Origin: Melanopsichium pennsylvanicum
Lineage: Eukaryota; Basidiomycota; Ustilaginomycetes; Ustilaginales
Assembly: GCA_900208305.1 (NCBI GenBank)
Contig: OAPG01000008.1
Span: forward strand, 186,001 to 250,000
Direction: 5' to 3'
Length of the DNA: 64,000 bases
A program made the position numbers and the translations under genes. This document shows, piece by piece, positions 31,560-43,008 of the stretch (the stretch's first letter is position 1; each line of letters opens with the position of its first letter). The notes below the pieces were generated by a model that was not told the origin of the DNA, did not search any database, and was given only the letters and a program-made list of their open reading frames with translations.

Positions 31560-31676
31560 CGACGCCTATGAGATTCGAACTCATGCCCTCAGAGAGGATA
31601 TCCTTACACCTGTAATAACAGGCTGCTATTTCTGCAAAGTAGCAGGGATACGTGTTAACCACTCCACCAAAGCGTC
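31560..31676 (-). tRNA. tRNA-Ser(GCT) with a 35-base intron
   Basis: Cloverleaf read on the minus strand. The acceptor stem GACGCTT pairs with AGGCGTC (one G-T pair), followed by discriminator G at 31560. The D arm is GTG...CAC with the GAGTGGTTAA loop. The anticodon stem is TATCC/GGATA and the loop is CTGCTA(intron)A, giving anticodon GCT, which reads AGC/AGU serine codons. The intron begins one base after the anticodon, the standard nuclear position. The type II variable arm CCTC-TCT-GAGG is as expected for Ser, and the T arm is ATGAG-TTCGAAT-CTCAT, containing the B box. Mature length is 82 bases before CCA addition. Confidence 0.94.
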
Positions 31677-32320
31677 CAATCACGTGGCTGCATGGCCTGG
31701 CAAAACGTATATAAATCGCAAATCGAGGTTGGACAATGTTGGAATCTTGAGTCCATTCTGGTCACGCAGCGGATCTGGAAATTTGGGTAGAAGATGAATC
31801 AAATTTCAAAGGGACTAAACAGGCGGCGAGGCAGTCAGGTAGTGAGGCTATGCTGTACCTTGGCATCGAGCATAGGCCTTTGGATGAGCATTGAAGCGGT
31901 TGTAGATTCAGCGCTGAGTTTGATTGAGTTCAAGACAATGATAAGCTACTTGGATGCTGTCTGCGGTGATGAGAGTGTGAGTGGTACGGATGGGCAGGCA
32001 GTGGAGTGTCGCTCAGCAGCAGGTTGTGTGCGAGTGTGTGACACAAATTTGGCGTTGTGATGACGAAGATGTTGTGCGTTCTTTTTGTGCATGTGTGGAG
32101 GTGATTACCGAGAAACAGCCCTCTGTATGCTTGGCTGCTCATCATTGGATTCATTCTCATCTCCAACACCATTCTTGACCATCCTCGACCGTTCTCAGCA
32201 AGACTCTCCAACAGCCCATTTCTTGCAACATCCGAATGACCAGCGTCTCACCGTTTGGTGCTTAAGCGCCGCCAACAACCACTCTAGACAAGTCACATCA
32301 TTTGTAGCGCACAATCCAGA
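31677..32320. promoter_or_regulatory. Divergent upstream region tRNA-Ser / CSC1-like gene
   Basis: 644 bases between the tRNA 5' end and the CSC1-like start. It holds only short uncompelling ORFs. A pyrimidine-rich leader precedes 32321. Confidence 0.5.
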
Positions 32321-35300
32321 ATGGCATCCCAATTGCAACTCGATTTCTACGCATATACCCAGTCAGCCGCAGCTGCAGTCGTCACCACCACCACCACCAC
32401 CACCGCTGCTTCTGCTTCTGCCATTCTTTCCCCCTACACCGTCAATTGGGAATATGGATTACCCAACAACGCCAACAATGGTTCGGATGACAACCCTTCC
32501 ATCCCACTCCCCAATCAACGTGCCTTTGAAGGTCCCTGGTTCTCCCAACAGCTCTCTCTATCTATCTTTATTGGCCTCGCCTCCTTTTTCATCTTCATCA
32601 TAGTTCGTCGGCGTAATGCTGCCCTTTTTGCACCACGTACCAAACTCAAAGGGTTCTCTCCTCTCGATGACAGTCACGACTCTGGCCACTTTGGCTGGAT
32701 CATGCCCACGCTCAAAACAGACGAGATGCGCATATTGCAGACCGTAGGGTTGGACGCGGCGATATTGCTGAGCTTCCTAAAGATGGGCTTTTGGCTGTTC
32801 TTCAGCCTGAGCTGTTGGAGCATTCTCGTGCTCATGCCTGTCAATTACTGGCAGAACGGGGTGTTGGATGGTGTCAGTCCTGCCGAAGATCGCGATAACG
32901 CCACGGATCCGAGCAGTGGCAGAGACACAGTTACACGAATATGGACGCAAGTCATCTTTGGCTCGCTCAACAAGGGCAAGCATGACGATCCAAACCAGCC
33001 CCTCCCACAGTTGCCTTTGCCCCAAAAGCCTCCGCAGGCCCAGATTTATCACGCAACTCACCTCCTCTCCACCTACCTGTTCACGTTGCTCGCAATGAGG
33101 GCTATTTGGATCAATTACCAGCGCTTCGTCCGCTCCAGACAGCTCTACATTCTCGAAATCCTCGAGTCCATCCCTGGCCGCACCGTCGAGATTCGTGACC
33201 TTCCGGTTCACCTGCGCGATGAAAAAACTTTGGCCGAGTACTTTGAGAACATGGACATGCCCGTCGAGTCCACCGCAGTGGTACGCAACACTGAGGGTCT
33301 CTCTCGCCTTCTCAACCAACGATCCAATGCCTTGCATCAGCTCGAAAAGACGTGGGTAAAGTGGCTGGGCAATCCTACTGATGCTGAAGGCTACGATCCG
33401 GAAAAGATCATGCTTCTGGCCGCTGGTGCTAATCATGAGGACCTTTATGGTACCGACGGTGTCACCGATGACTTGGTACGCATCAGCGTTGATGGAAACG
33501 ATTCCCAGCGTGACCCGGAACCAAATCCTCTTCTCAGCTCGGACTCCAACACCGCATCCGATCCGGTCTTCACTGGAGCTGATACCATCCGCACCCACCG
33601 CCTGCGCCCCACAATGCGTCGTCAATGGTGGAATCCTCTCAGTGAAAAGATCGACGCGATCGACGAGCTTACGCGCCGCTTCAGCGCTTTGGATCGTGCT
33701 GTTCGCCGTCGTCGCAAATCTGGCCGCTTTCCAGGCGGCAATGTCGGTTTCGTCACTTTCGAAAGTGCTGCGTCTGCCCAGATTGCAAGTCAGACAGTGC
33801 ACTACCCCATCCCCGCTTTCTGCGCTACTTCGATGGCACAGGAACCTAGGGATCTAATCTGGTCCAACATCGATCTGAGCAACAACGACCGCAGGGTACG
33901 CCAAGTGTTGGTGTCGGTGTTTGTGGTGGTAGTGTTGGTGTTCTACATTCCCCCATTGGTTTTCCTCGCGAGTTTCGTCAGCCCGGGCGCGATCAAGAAG
34001 TATGCTCCGTGGCTTGATCGACTCTTGGACACGGACGAAAGACTGCGAGCCTTGGTTCAGAACAACCTGCCCTCTCTCGTCGTCATCGGCTTCAACGCCC
34101 TACTCCCCTTGGTCTTGGAATACTCGGGATACATGCAAGGGCTCAAAGCACGCTCCCTGGTCGAATACTCTCTGCTCAAAAAGTACTACCTCTTCCTGAT
34201 GGTCTCTGTGGTCTTCATCTTTTTGATCGCTACCACCGCATGGGGAGTGTTGCAAGAGTTGGCAGAGAACCCAATGCGAGTGATTGACAAGTTGGCCGCG
34301 TCTCTTCCCAAGGCTCGCTTCTTCTCTCTCTCTTATGTCATCCTTCAAGGCTTGGCTCTGCAACCACTTCAACTCCTCCAATTGCCCACTTTGATGCTTC
34401 GCGGGTTCTACCGCATCTTTCTCACGCGAACACCAAGAGAGTATGCAGAGCTCAACGCTCCCCCTACGCTTGCCATGGGCAACGTGTATCCGCAGGCGCT
34501 ACTCATCTTCACGCTTTGCATCCTCTACTCGATTGTGAGTCCGCTCATTGTCATCTTTGGCATGGTGTACTTTGGAATCGCGTACGTGGTGAACAAGTAC
34601 AAGCTCCTGTACGTCTTCTACAAGCCTTACGAGAGTCAGGGACAAGCATGGCCGATTAGTGCAGCCCGGTGTATCTGGGCTCTGGTACTCTTCCATGTGT
34701 TCCAATTTTCGCTGTTCAGTGTACGAAAGGAGCTCTGGATGAGTACGGCGATGATTCCACTGGTGATGTTGACGTTGTGGTTTGGGGGTCATCTGGAGAG
34801 GACGTTTGGTGCATTGACGAAGCATGTGAATTTGAGTAGTGTTGTCGAGGTGGTCAAGGATATGGAGACGGATCCGGCTCTGGCAGAGTTGGCGCAGAAC
34901 GGACCAGCAGCCGTAGCAGGTGCGGAATTTGGAAGCGAACAAAGAGTCACCTCAAATGATCCAAGTGCGGTGTCGGCCACTCGATCTGGCACCATGACTC
35001 CTAGCGGAAGCAAGAGCAAGCAACTACTTTCGCTGGATCCGACTCACAAGATCGATGCGGAGTACACAAAGCTCGCGCTGAAACGCTATTCGCACGATGA
35101 GGAGGATGAAACGCTCTTTGTTGCTCAACGCGATACAAAGACAGATTACCGCGAACCTCCAGGAGCCGGATACTACCCCGGAGTACTGAACACCGGAAGA
35201 AGAAGGTATGGTCATCCAGCGATCACTGGAATCTTGCCCGAACTTTGGTTGCCTATCGCTTCTCACCGACTGGAAGAAGGCGGGGAGGACGTGACTGCTC

Positions 35301-35881
35301 CCGATGATCTCGAGGCGGGAGGCACTGGAATGGCATCTGCGACAACTACGGCTCTGGGCGTGCCGAGGAGCGAGACGGCTGGAGAGAGTGGAGGAAACGG
35401 TGCTCAGGCGGCAGCAAGGATGCGTGCTAGGGCATTGAGCAAAGCCGAACCTCTAATTCTGTCTTTGCGCAAGAGAAAGTCGAGTCTCATGTCAAATCGA
35501 CCAAATTCGAGCTCACCCACACGAAACCGGGTGAATAGCGTTGCATTCGGGGGTGGTGATGCTACAAGTACCAATGCGCCTCATCAGAATATTGTGGATG
35601 AGGAGCAAGCTAGTTTGGGCGTTTGGAGCGATGGAGTTTCAGGTCCACAAGGGAGCAGTTCAAGTGCGGCTATTGGCGAGGCCTTGTCAGGAGGGTATGC
35701 AGTGGCTCCAGCAAGGACGCTCATCAGGTCAAAAGGACAGAGTGGGGATGACTGGCAAGGTGAAGGTGGAGATGAGGATGAGGAAGGGGTGTATATCCAT
35801 CGCGTGGCGACAAAGAAGGGGAGGAAGGGCAGATCTGGCGTGCCGAATACGGCTACTACAGGTGCTGGGTATCATGACTAG
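32321..35881 (+). CDS. CSC1/OSCA-like calcium-permeable (mechanosensitive) channel
   Basis: A DUF221/TMEM63 family cation channel of the plasma membrane or endomembranes. A single exon of 1186 residues. The first membrane segment (about 80-98, SLSIFIGLASFFIFIIV) is followed by RTKLKGF. Two more membrane segments come next, then the large cytosolic loop (about 275-500), including RTVEIRDLPVHLRDEKTLAEYFE and the conserved SGRFPGGNVGFVTFESAASA. The C-terminal block of about seven membrane segments spans roughly 530-830. A long soluble tail follows, with a PHM7-type extracellular-tail-like motif (RRRYGHPAITGILPELWLP) near residue 970 and Ser-rich low complexity. The start at 32321 is the first ATG of the frame. 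N-terminal Thr/Ala runs are low complexity. Confidence 0.87.
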   Translation: MASQLQLDFYAYTQSAAAAVVTTTTTTTAASASAILSPYTVNWEYGLPNNANNGSDDNPSIPLPNQRAFEGPWFSQQLSLSIFIGLASFFIFIIVRRRNAALFAPRTKLKGFSPLDDSHDSGHFGWIMPTLKTDEMRILQTVGLDAAILLSFLKMGFWLFFSLSCWSILVLMPVNYWQNGVLDGVSPAEDRDNATDPSSGRDTVTRIWTQVIFGSLNKGKHDDPNQPLPQLPLPQKPPQAQIYHATHLLSTYLFTLLAMRAIWINYQRFVRSRQLYILEILESIPGRTVEIRDLPVHLRDEKTLAEYFENMDMPVESTAVVRNTEGLSRLLNQRSNALHQLEKTWVKWLGNPTDAEGYDPEKIMLLAAGANHEDLYGTDGVTDDLVRISVDGNDSQRDPEPNPLLSSDSNTASDPVFTGADTIRTHRLRPTMRRQWWNPLSEKIDAIDELTRRFSALDRAVRRRRKSGRFPGGNVGFVTFESAASAQIASQTVHYPIPAFCATSMAQEPRDLIWSNIDLSNNDRRVRQVLVSVFVVVVLVFYIPPLVFLASFVSPGAIKKYAPWLDRLLDTDERLRALVQNNLPSLVVIGFNALLPLVLEYSGYMQGLKARSLVEYSLLKKYYLFLMVSVVFIFLIATTAWGVLQELAENPMRVIDKLAASLPKARFFSLSYVILQGLALQPLQLLQLPTLMLRGFYRIFLTRTPREYAELNAPPTLAMGNVYPQALLIFTLCILYSIVSPLIVIFGMVYFGIAYVVNKYKLLYVFYKPYESQGQAWPISAARCIWALVLFHVFQFSLFSVRKELWMSTAMIPLVMLTLWFGGHLERTFGALTKHVNLSSVVEVVKDMETDPALAELAQNGPAAVAGAEFGSEQRVTSNDPSAVSATRSGTMTPSGSKSKQLLSLDPTHKIDAEYTKLALKRYSHDEEDETLFVAQRDTKTDYREPPGAGYYPGVLNTGRRRYGHPAITGILPELWLPIASHRLEEGGEDVTAPDDLEAGGTGMASATTTALGVPRSETAGESGGNGAQAAARMRARALSKAEPLILSLRKRKSSLMSNRPNSSSPTRNRVNSVAFGGGDATSTNAPHQNIVDEEQASLGVWSDGVSGPQGSSSSAAIGEALSGGYAVAPARTLIRSKGQSGDDWQGEGGDEDEEGVYIHRVATKKGRKGRSGVPNTATTGAGYHD

Positions 35882-37381
35882 TCACGCCTATTTTTGTGTT
35901 TCTTGTGTGCGTGACAGCAGGACATGGTGTTTTCCGCAATCGCATCGTGCTTTATGGTTGAGGATGTGTGTTTATGCGATGGTGTGCATGTAAGTGTCTG
36001 TCCTACGCTCTTGAAGCCTTCTTCAGACTCGAACTTGTCAGCGAGTGGAACGCATCAGGCATTGGCTTTGGCAGTTGCTCTAGAGCCGTACTGATATACT
36101 ATCGGTCCTATTTTCGGCTGGAAAAGGGGTTCGGGGCAAGAGGTTGAGCCGCGGCGCAAAGTTTGGCAAATGTTCCAGGATTATTTTTTTTATTGTATTT
36201 ATTTTTTATATTTTACTTTTTATATTTTATTTTAGTTTTGTTTTGGCACTGTTTGACGGGCATTCAAATATTGTTGTGCTGGTTTGGACAAGTGTCTTTC
36301 GACATTTGAATTGATTCCCTTCTGCAGCTTTTGATGAGGTATTTCATGGGCAACATACTGTACAGTATGATCAACAGCTGAAAGTTATGATGTGCTTGCG
36401 GGAGTACATATGAAAATTAACGAAAAGGAAAAGGTTCGACAGGCAAGCGAGGCTTATACTATACGTCCCATCCAACTGGGCGGCAATTCCAAAAAAAAAC
36501 AAAAACGGAAATTTACCGAACAGTTTTGCCACACAAGGGTTGGAAGAAATTTTTCTGGGAATCAATATATTCTCAAGCAAAAATAAAATTTAAATATAAA
36601 AAATTCAAAAAAAAAAAAATCTTGTCACGTTGCGTCGACGGTATGCATTCTACATCTATATCAAGCTTACAACTGTCACAATGAATAACATGAATGTCAA
36701 GAGCAAAGACAGCACACAATCCGATCATTAAAAGGCCTAGAAACAAAGGTGCCATGAAAGCCATGTGAACTTGGGCAATCAAAACCTAAACAATGACTGA
36801 GACTAAAAGTTGAAAAAGGCAAGCAATTCTTGCAAATCCAACCGAGAATTCACCGTTGCCTACGTACTGTATGGCAGTTCTGGACGGCCTTCTTACATAT
36901 GTACTGTATGTGACGAATTTTTTATTTTTTTGACGTGAGGAAAAATGACTGCTCTTCATTGGTCTGAAATGTCGTGATCACCTCATATGTACTTGCCCCA
37001 TTCTCTCATCCTCACCCCACTCCATTCTCTATGTTCAATGCTTAGTGTCTTGCACGTATGGCGCCATGCTCTCAAGTCAAATTCTGATCATTTGTTCGAA
37101 TTACATCTCTGTCAGCCTTTCATGAGGATCGCAACCATGTGCTACCGTATTGCGCTAGTGCCTCAATTCGCCGTTTTCGCAACAAAGACGCACAGTTGAA
37201 CTTGTCCTTGCATTACTTCTCTTATCCAACTTGGATTCGTACATGTCCTGCTTTGAATAAAACCTTGCCCCTCAAATCATCTTATCCTTGTCTCCGCACC
37301 ATACCCTCCCTCCCTGACTTTCTCTCTCTCTCCAAGGATCTGCCACTTTCGTGCCAGGAGGAGAGCCTATACTTTTTCACC
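35882..37381. other. Intergenic between CSC1-like and permease genes
   Basis: 1.5 kb, AT-rich at 36180-36240 and 36580-36620. It contains the perfect palindrome at 36354-36369 and isolated TACTGTA motifs at 36865 and 36902. Short ORFs here show no coding features. The permease promoter lies at the right end. Confidence 0.55.
36354..36369. repeat. Perfect 16-base palindrome
   Basis: CATACTGTACAGTATG is identical to its reverse complement. It could be a dimeric factor site; the function is unknown. Confidence 0.9.
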
Positions 37382-39326
37382 ATGTCAGCCAAGCCATCTT
37401 TCGACAATACGCACGACATCGCCATCGTGTCCAAATCCTACCCCGTCGCTCAATCTCCAGCCGACCAGGGTGATGCTTCCAAGACAGCTTCATTAGCCGA
37501 GGGTGGCGACAACAAATCGACCCACAACGCTTCCCCCTTCGAGATCCCTGTTGGTACCTCGGGTGTTGGTGCTGTCTCGCGAAAGCTTTCCTCGCGTCAC
37601 ATTCAGATGATCGGTATCGGCGGTGGTATCGGAACTGGTCTGTTTGTCGGATCTGGTGTCGCTCTTGCTAATGCCGGTCCGGTTGGTGTACTGTTGGCGT
37701 ACATCATCACCGGTGGGATGATCTTTGGTGTGATGGAGGGACTTGCCGAGATGTCATCTTATCTCCCCGTTTCGGGATCCTTCATGCATTTTGCTTCTCG
37801 TTTTGTTGATCCTTCGCTTGGTATGGCTCTTGGCTGGAATTATTGGTGGTGCTACGCTATTGGATGGGCTTCCGAGCTCTCCGCTGCCAGCGCCGTCATT
37901 GGCTTCTGGAACACCGATATCAACATCGCTGCTTGGATTAGTATCATGATGGTCGTCGGCGCCGTTCTCAATTTTGCTGGCGTCAACATCTATGGAGAGA
38001 GCGAGGTGGTGACCTCTACCATCAAGCTTATGGCATTTGTCGCTCTTATCATCTTTGGTCTCGTCATTGACCTTGGTGGAGGTCCCACCGGCGATCGACT
38101 TGGGTTCAGATACTGGAAAAATCCCGGTGCGTTTAACCAGTACAATGGTATTGGTGGTGCCGAGGGTCGTTTCCTTGGCTTCTTTTCCGCCTTTCTCCAG
38201 GTAAGTTCTCAAACAAAGTCCACCTCACATGGCACCTTTCAAATGAGTCGGCCCAACCAAAATCAATTCAAACAAAAGCTGCCGGGAACAACACAACTGA
38301 CCGCGAATTCTCTTCATCTCTGCTCTCCCGCATTCACTCTTCCATACATCTTATGTTCTATTAACATACCTTCTTTGATGCCTTTCTCTCCGCTACTTTG
38401 GCTCGCTGCGCTCACTCGCGATGTTCTCGTAGGCAAGTTTCACATTTGTTGGAACAGAGACGGTTGTTTTAGCCGCGGGCGAGGCCAAAAATCCGTCAAC
38501 TCAGATTCCCAAGGCAGCCCGAAGAGTGCTTTACCGAATCCTATTCTTCTATATCCTCGGTATCGCCATTATGGGCCTCATCGTTCCCTTCAACGATCCT
38601 GGTCTTAAAAGCGATGGCTCCTACACTGGAGCTTCGCCTTGGACGATAGCAATGGAGCGAGCTTCGGTTCGGATCTTGCCTCACATCTTTAATGCGGTAG
38701 TTCTGATCTCTGCATTCTCGGCAGGTTCTTCATACGTTTATGTTGCAAGTCGTACTCTTTACGCTATGTCGCTGGAACGTCACGCACCCAGCGTTTTCCG
38801 ACGAATTGATAAGCGTGGTATTCCTTACGTGGCTGTACTTGTCTCGTGGCTCGTGGGAGCTCTCGCATACCTCGGCATTAGCTCTGGTGGTGGAACTGTT
38901 TTCACCTGGCTTTCCGCCCTTTCTGCCGTTGCTGGATTGTTTGCTTGGGCCACATGCTCGTATGCCTATCTCCGCTTCCGTAAGGTTTACTCTCTTCAGG
39001 GTTACGATCGAGCTGCTCTGCCTTATCGCGCTCGACTTCAGCCATATGCGTCGTGGTTCAGCATCATCATGAGCGGCATCGTCATTTTCTTCTCTGGTTG
39101 GAGTGTTTTTCTCAATGGTAACTTTACAGCAAGTGGTTTTCTCACCAATTACCTTGGTATTCCCGTCTTCTTCGTCCCTTGGATTGGATGGAAGCTTTGG
39201 CACAAGACCAAGGTCGTCAAACTCAGCGAAGTGGATCTTGATAGCGGAAGACTCAATCCCAAAGACGAGGTGCCTGAAAAGGTTCCTACCACTGCTTGGG
39301 GAAGGTTTGTTGCCTGGCTCTTTTAA
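37382..39326 (+). CDS. Amino-acid permease (YAT/AAP family)
   Basis: Plasma-membrane amino-acid/H+ symporter of the APC superfamily. Two exons: 37382-38200 (273 codons) and 38433-39326; the intron is 232 bases, GTAAGT...CGTAG. The join restores FSAFLQ-ASFTFVGTETVVLAAGEAKNP, the conserved fungal permease segment. Total 570 residues with about 12 predicted membrane spans. The family signature RKLSSRHIQMIGIGGGIGTG starts near residue 67, and SYLPVSGSFMHFASRFVDP is diagnostic. The start at 37382 is chosen because the upstream open frame translates non-conserved leader sequence. The substrate (broad or specific) cannot be told from sequence here. Confidence 0.92.
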
Positions 39327-40768
39327 AAATTGGTTGTTCTCAACGCACATGCACTTTGGATCGTCCTTCCAAGTTCAGTTCAAATTCATTCCTCGGGAGA
39401 CGTTCATTTATAAAGGAACCTTCTAGTTCATCATATATTTCCATCAACCCTACCAAAGTGCTGTTTATATTCGTCACCTTTTTCATCGCATCTTCACACG
39501 TTCAGTTATGGTTCAACATCCTCCTTCAACATTTGTCCACCCAAATTATCTTTGCTTTTTTTCTTCTTTTTTTTTTCTTCTTTGATCTCGCATAAGCATT
39601 TCTATATGATACCTCGACGGGGTCCAACCCAGTGATTCCCCCCTTTTGACCTTTTCCCTTTCTTTCGTCACGCTTTGTACATGTATTATTACAGTAAATC
39701 AAAAGTTGCTTGGGCAACACGACTAAGAACTGGCATTCACACTTTCTGGTCGGGGAAGAAAAGATTGAGTGTGATGCGATCTAGTAACTGAACTTGTACC
39801 AAAGGCAAGTGATTAAGCAAGAATTGCAGGCATCAGCTTTATTGGCACCCTTTCCGCAATATGATTTCATTACAGTGCACAGGGTTACAAGTAGATAAAA
39901 AAGTGAAACAAGAAAACACTGGATTTGCTACAAGGCGCAAAAACACATTGAATAACTGTGCGTGATGATTAACATTGGTTGGGGTGGGGGGGGGGGGGGG
40001 GGTTTTTTTTGGACAATTCGAGAATGTGCAATTTGATCGGGACAGGCATTTGGAATTATACGTCTCTGAGGTCTAAATTCTAAGGCCCCTAAAATTGCGA
40101 AGCAAGGTGGAACCACATCAAGGCAAGAGTTAGTTGAATCTACTTACCAACTGCATGTATCAACTTCATGCCCTAACCGCATCATCCTAACGTTGACTAT
40201 CCGCCATAAAACTCTCATATTTTACATCGTTGTGAACACTCTACTTGAACATCTCCAGCAAAAAAAAATACGAATAAAATCCATCTACGCCGCCTTGACA
40301 AAGCGTCATCCAAAGAAGCTGCGCATTTATTTCGTAGACAACACCGTCTTCTTCATTCTCTTGCTTCGTCCACTACATTTCGTGCATATACCTTCTTGCC
40401 TGCAGCAGCTCTTCACACCCCTCAACGTGCAATAGTATGCATACAATGTTAAAGCAGTCCACAATTAGCGTATCGTCAAACGAACAACGTTGCATCAACA
40501 AGAACGAAACCACACTCTTCTTGTGGCATAGGAAGACCTTAGCTAATGACTGGGAATTGCTATGATGAGAATGCTACGCAGTCGTGAATGCTGTGCATCA
40601 AGTGACAAGGTTCAAGTGAAATGCTTGAGGTATGGGCTACGAAGCTAGGCATGCTGTTGACTTGTGCGACAAAATGGAGAGGTATACTGTAGACTGACGC
40701 TGGGAATGACAATGTGGCAACTGATACGGGCAACACGAGACAAGAGTAGCGCATGGCAGGCGCCAATC
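39327..40768. other. Intergenic, convergent permease / RBR ligase
   Basis: 1.44 kb between convergent stops. It includes a TC-rich tract at 39550-39590 and a 17-base G run at 39986-40002 followed by eight T. No gene is seen. Confidence 0.6.
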
Positions 40769-42346
40769 TTAGATGGTAATATTCCAATGCCATCTACCCT
40801 CCTGGAATCCTTCTGCAGTATCCGACAGCAGGATCCCTCTCCTCTTCTGCACATACACCGTTAGGTCCGTCACCTTCTGTCTTAGCTCTGGGATCGTCTT
40901 TGGCTCAATTGGCTTCTCCAACTGCTCGGACAGATCTTCGACCGCCTTCTCCAGGTCACGCTGATTATCCTCAAACAGTTCAGTCATGTTGTCCCTCGCC
41001 AGGTAGTACGCCATGCAGTACGTCCACTTCAACGTCATCCTGCACTCGGTCAGCGTGTCTACTGCCTTCTTGAGGAACTGCACTTCGATCCACGTCAGCC
41101 CAGAAGAGACTTGCATCTCTTCCATCTTCTTCTCTGTTCGTCCGTACAGATCGCGGTCGAGCTTAGCCGACTGTTCGTGATTGGCAAAGCGATTGAAATA
41201 GTGCAAATATCGCTCCAGCGACGCCCTCGATTTGGCTTGAGAATCGCGGGCTTCGGCGCCGCTCTTCTCGTCGTATCGGTTGCAGTTGTACCACGAGTTG
41301 CCATGTTCGGTCCATGGCCCAGCGCAGATCCAGCACCATTCGTACTTGCACTTGCGACACGTCATATGGTTGCAACCGCCGTTCTTCTCGATTGTCGAAG
41401 TGCACTTGGGGCACTCCTTCGTGTTCGCAGAGATCCAGTTGGCTGTTTCGCTGTCGTCTTCGCACTTCTTGAGCCATAGTTTAGCAATGGGGCAGATGGA
41501 AGGAGCGTGCGCTGCGTTGCCACAGCCAAAACAGAAGGGATGACCGCAGTCGCATGCTACGGAGGGCACCACCTTGTTCAGCGTCTTACTCGACACATGG
41601 CACTCGACAGCGAGCTCGCAATTGGGTGCAGGGCACCAACGGAGGATGCTGCTGTCGTCCACATAAGTGCGATTGAGCAAGACCTTGTAGCGGTCAAACA
41701 CGTTGGGCTCGACGACCAACCCGACGGTGACCTCGTCGATGACCAGGTTGCACTTTTCGCGCATGCACTGAATTCGTCTTGATTCGCCTTCTGACTTGAT
41801 CTTTTGCTCGAGGTACTGCTGATAGCAGTCGCGGCAGTATCGGTGAGCACATGCTAGTGCCAGAGTCTCCATCTTTCCGCCTGGCATATCGTCGGAACTC
41901 ATGAAGCAGACCTCGCAGGTGAAGTCGGCCAGCATCTGGAGCTTGGGACGTGCTGGATCTTCGTGGACGCCTGCTTCAAGGTTGACATTGTCTGGTGAAT
42001 CCATGTAGCGCTCGATGAGACGCTCCTTGTTCCAGCCAAAATGGCGGAGAAGAATTGCAGCATCGGTGTCTTTGATCACAAACATGCTCGCGACCTGCTC
42101 GACCTCCTTCTGCTGTGATGCCTCGATGGACTCGATTGTGTGCGACTTGAATTCGACTTGATAGCTTTTGGATCGCTCAGCTGCTGCATCAGCTGCACCA
42201 AACGCGTCGTCGGCAACTCCAAAACCGAGCTCTTCGTCCTGCTCCTCCTCTGAGTCGCCAGCGCCATCATAGCCGTATGTGGAATCCTCGTCCATGGTAT
42301 CCTCGACGTCGTCGTCGAGGAGATACTCGTCGCTGAGATCTGACAT
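40769..42346 (-). CDS. Ariadne-type RBR E3 ubiquitin ligase
   Basis: 525 residues from the ATG at 42346 (MSDLSDEYLLDDDVED). The acidic N-terminus and a UBA-like region (about 80-120, ILLRHFGWNKERLIERYMD) match HHARI/Ari1. RING1 starts at CEVCFMSSDD (about 140). The IBR has CDCGHPFCFGCGNAAHAP. RING2 (Rcat) is CPKCTSTIEKNGGCNHMTC, with Cys325 in GGCNH as the expected thioester catalytic cysteine. The C-terminal Ariadne domain is present (YLHYFNRFANHEQSAKLD, LTECRMTLKWTYCMAYYL). Family knowledge: Ariadne ligases work with neddylated cullin-RING ligases. All zinc ligands I could check are present. Confidence 0.93.
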   Translation of the reverse strand: MSDLSDEYLLDDDVEDTMDEDSTYGYDGAGDSEEEQDEELGFGVADDAFGAADAAAERSKSYQVEFKSHTIESIEASQQKEVEQVASMFVIKDTDAAILLRHFGWNKERLIERYMDSPDNVNLEAGVHEDPARPKLQMLADFTCEVCFMSSDDMPGGKMETLALACAHRYCRDCYQQYLEQKIKSEGESRRIQCMREKCNLVIDEVTVGLVVEPNVFDRYKVLLNRTYVDDSSILRWCPAPNCELAVECHVSSKTLNKVVPSVACDCGHPFCFGCGNAAHAPSICPIAKLWLKKCEDDSETANWISANTKECPKCTSTIEKNGGCNHMTCRKCKYEWCWICAGPWTEHGNSWYNCNRYDEKSGAEARDSQAKSRASLERYLHYFNRFANHEQSAKLDRDLYGRTEKKMEEMQVSSGLTWIEVQFLKKAVDTLTECRMTLKWTYCMAYYLARDNMTELFEDNQRDLEKAVEDLSEQLEKPIEPKTIPELRQKVTDLTVYVQKRRGILLSDTAEGFQEGRWHWNITI

Positions 42347-42905
42347 GTTGGCCAAGAATTGTTGTGTGGGTTTGACGCTGGGAAGCAGGAAGAGGGGCCA
42401 GGCGATCGTGCAAGTGATGGAATAGCTAACCAACCGCCGAGAACGAGGTGGCAACTCGGAGTGTGCCGGTAAGTTAGCCCTGGCAGGCTAGTGCGACTGA
42501 CTCAAAGCAAACAGATATAGGCTGAGGTGCTGAACCGGTTTCAACCCGAGCTATGACTGATGCGTCCGGAGATAGCGAGTCTCGTCACGTGTCTAGAGTG
42601 TGAAACCACGCAACCTTGTCAATTGAGGCGTTGAGATCAGAGACGTATGCTGGAAATGGGAAAGATCAAGAGAGCTGGTGGCTGCAAGAGATGGAAGTGC
42701 GGCAGAATTACGGGTTTTGCGAATGCGGCTGAATGTGGATTGCAAGTGATCCGGTTGCACTGCCACGCTCAAGAGATTGAATGGTGGTCTGCGCAGTTGT
42801 GACAAAATCTGTTGGAGAGATGCTTGCTATGCGTCGAGACGATGGTGCAGAAATACAGATGCGTGCTAATGCAAGTGGCGATAGCAGTGACCATGAATGC
42901 GCAGA

Positions 42906-42945
42906 TGCTATGCTCTGCTATGCTCTGCTATGCTCTGCTATGCTA
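42906..42945. repeat. Tandem repeat, 4 x 10 bases
   Basis: Unit TGCTATGCTC, four head-to-tail copies; the last copy differs in its final base. Confidence 0.92.
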
Positions 42946-42984
42946 GTGAGAGATATGCGGTGTGGCGGTAGAAGATAAAGAGTG

Positions 42985-43008
42985 CGAGACCGAGACCGAG
43001 ACCGAGAC
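42985..43008. repeat. Tandem repeat, 4 x 6 bases
   Basis: Unit CGAGAC, four perfect copies, 39 bases after the 10-base repeat. Confidence 0.92.

Noticed and set aside
39986..40002. 17-base G run as a possible G-quadruplex or regulatory site
   Set aside because: An uninterrupted homopolymer next to a T run between convergent genes is more simply a slippage product or sequencing artefact.
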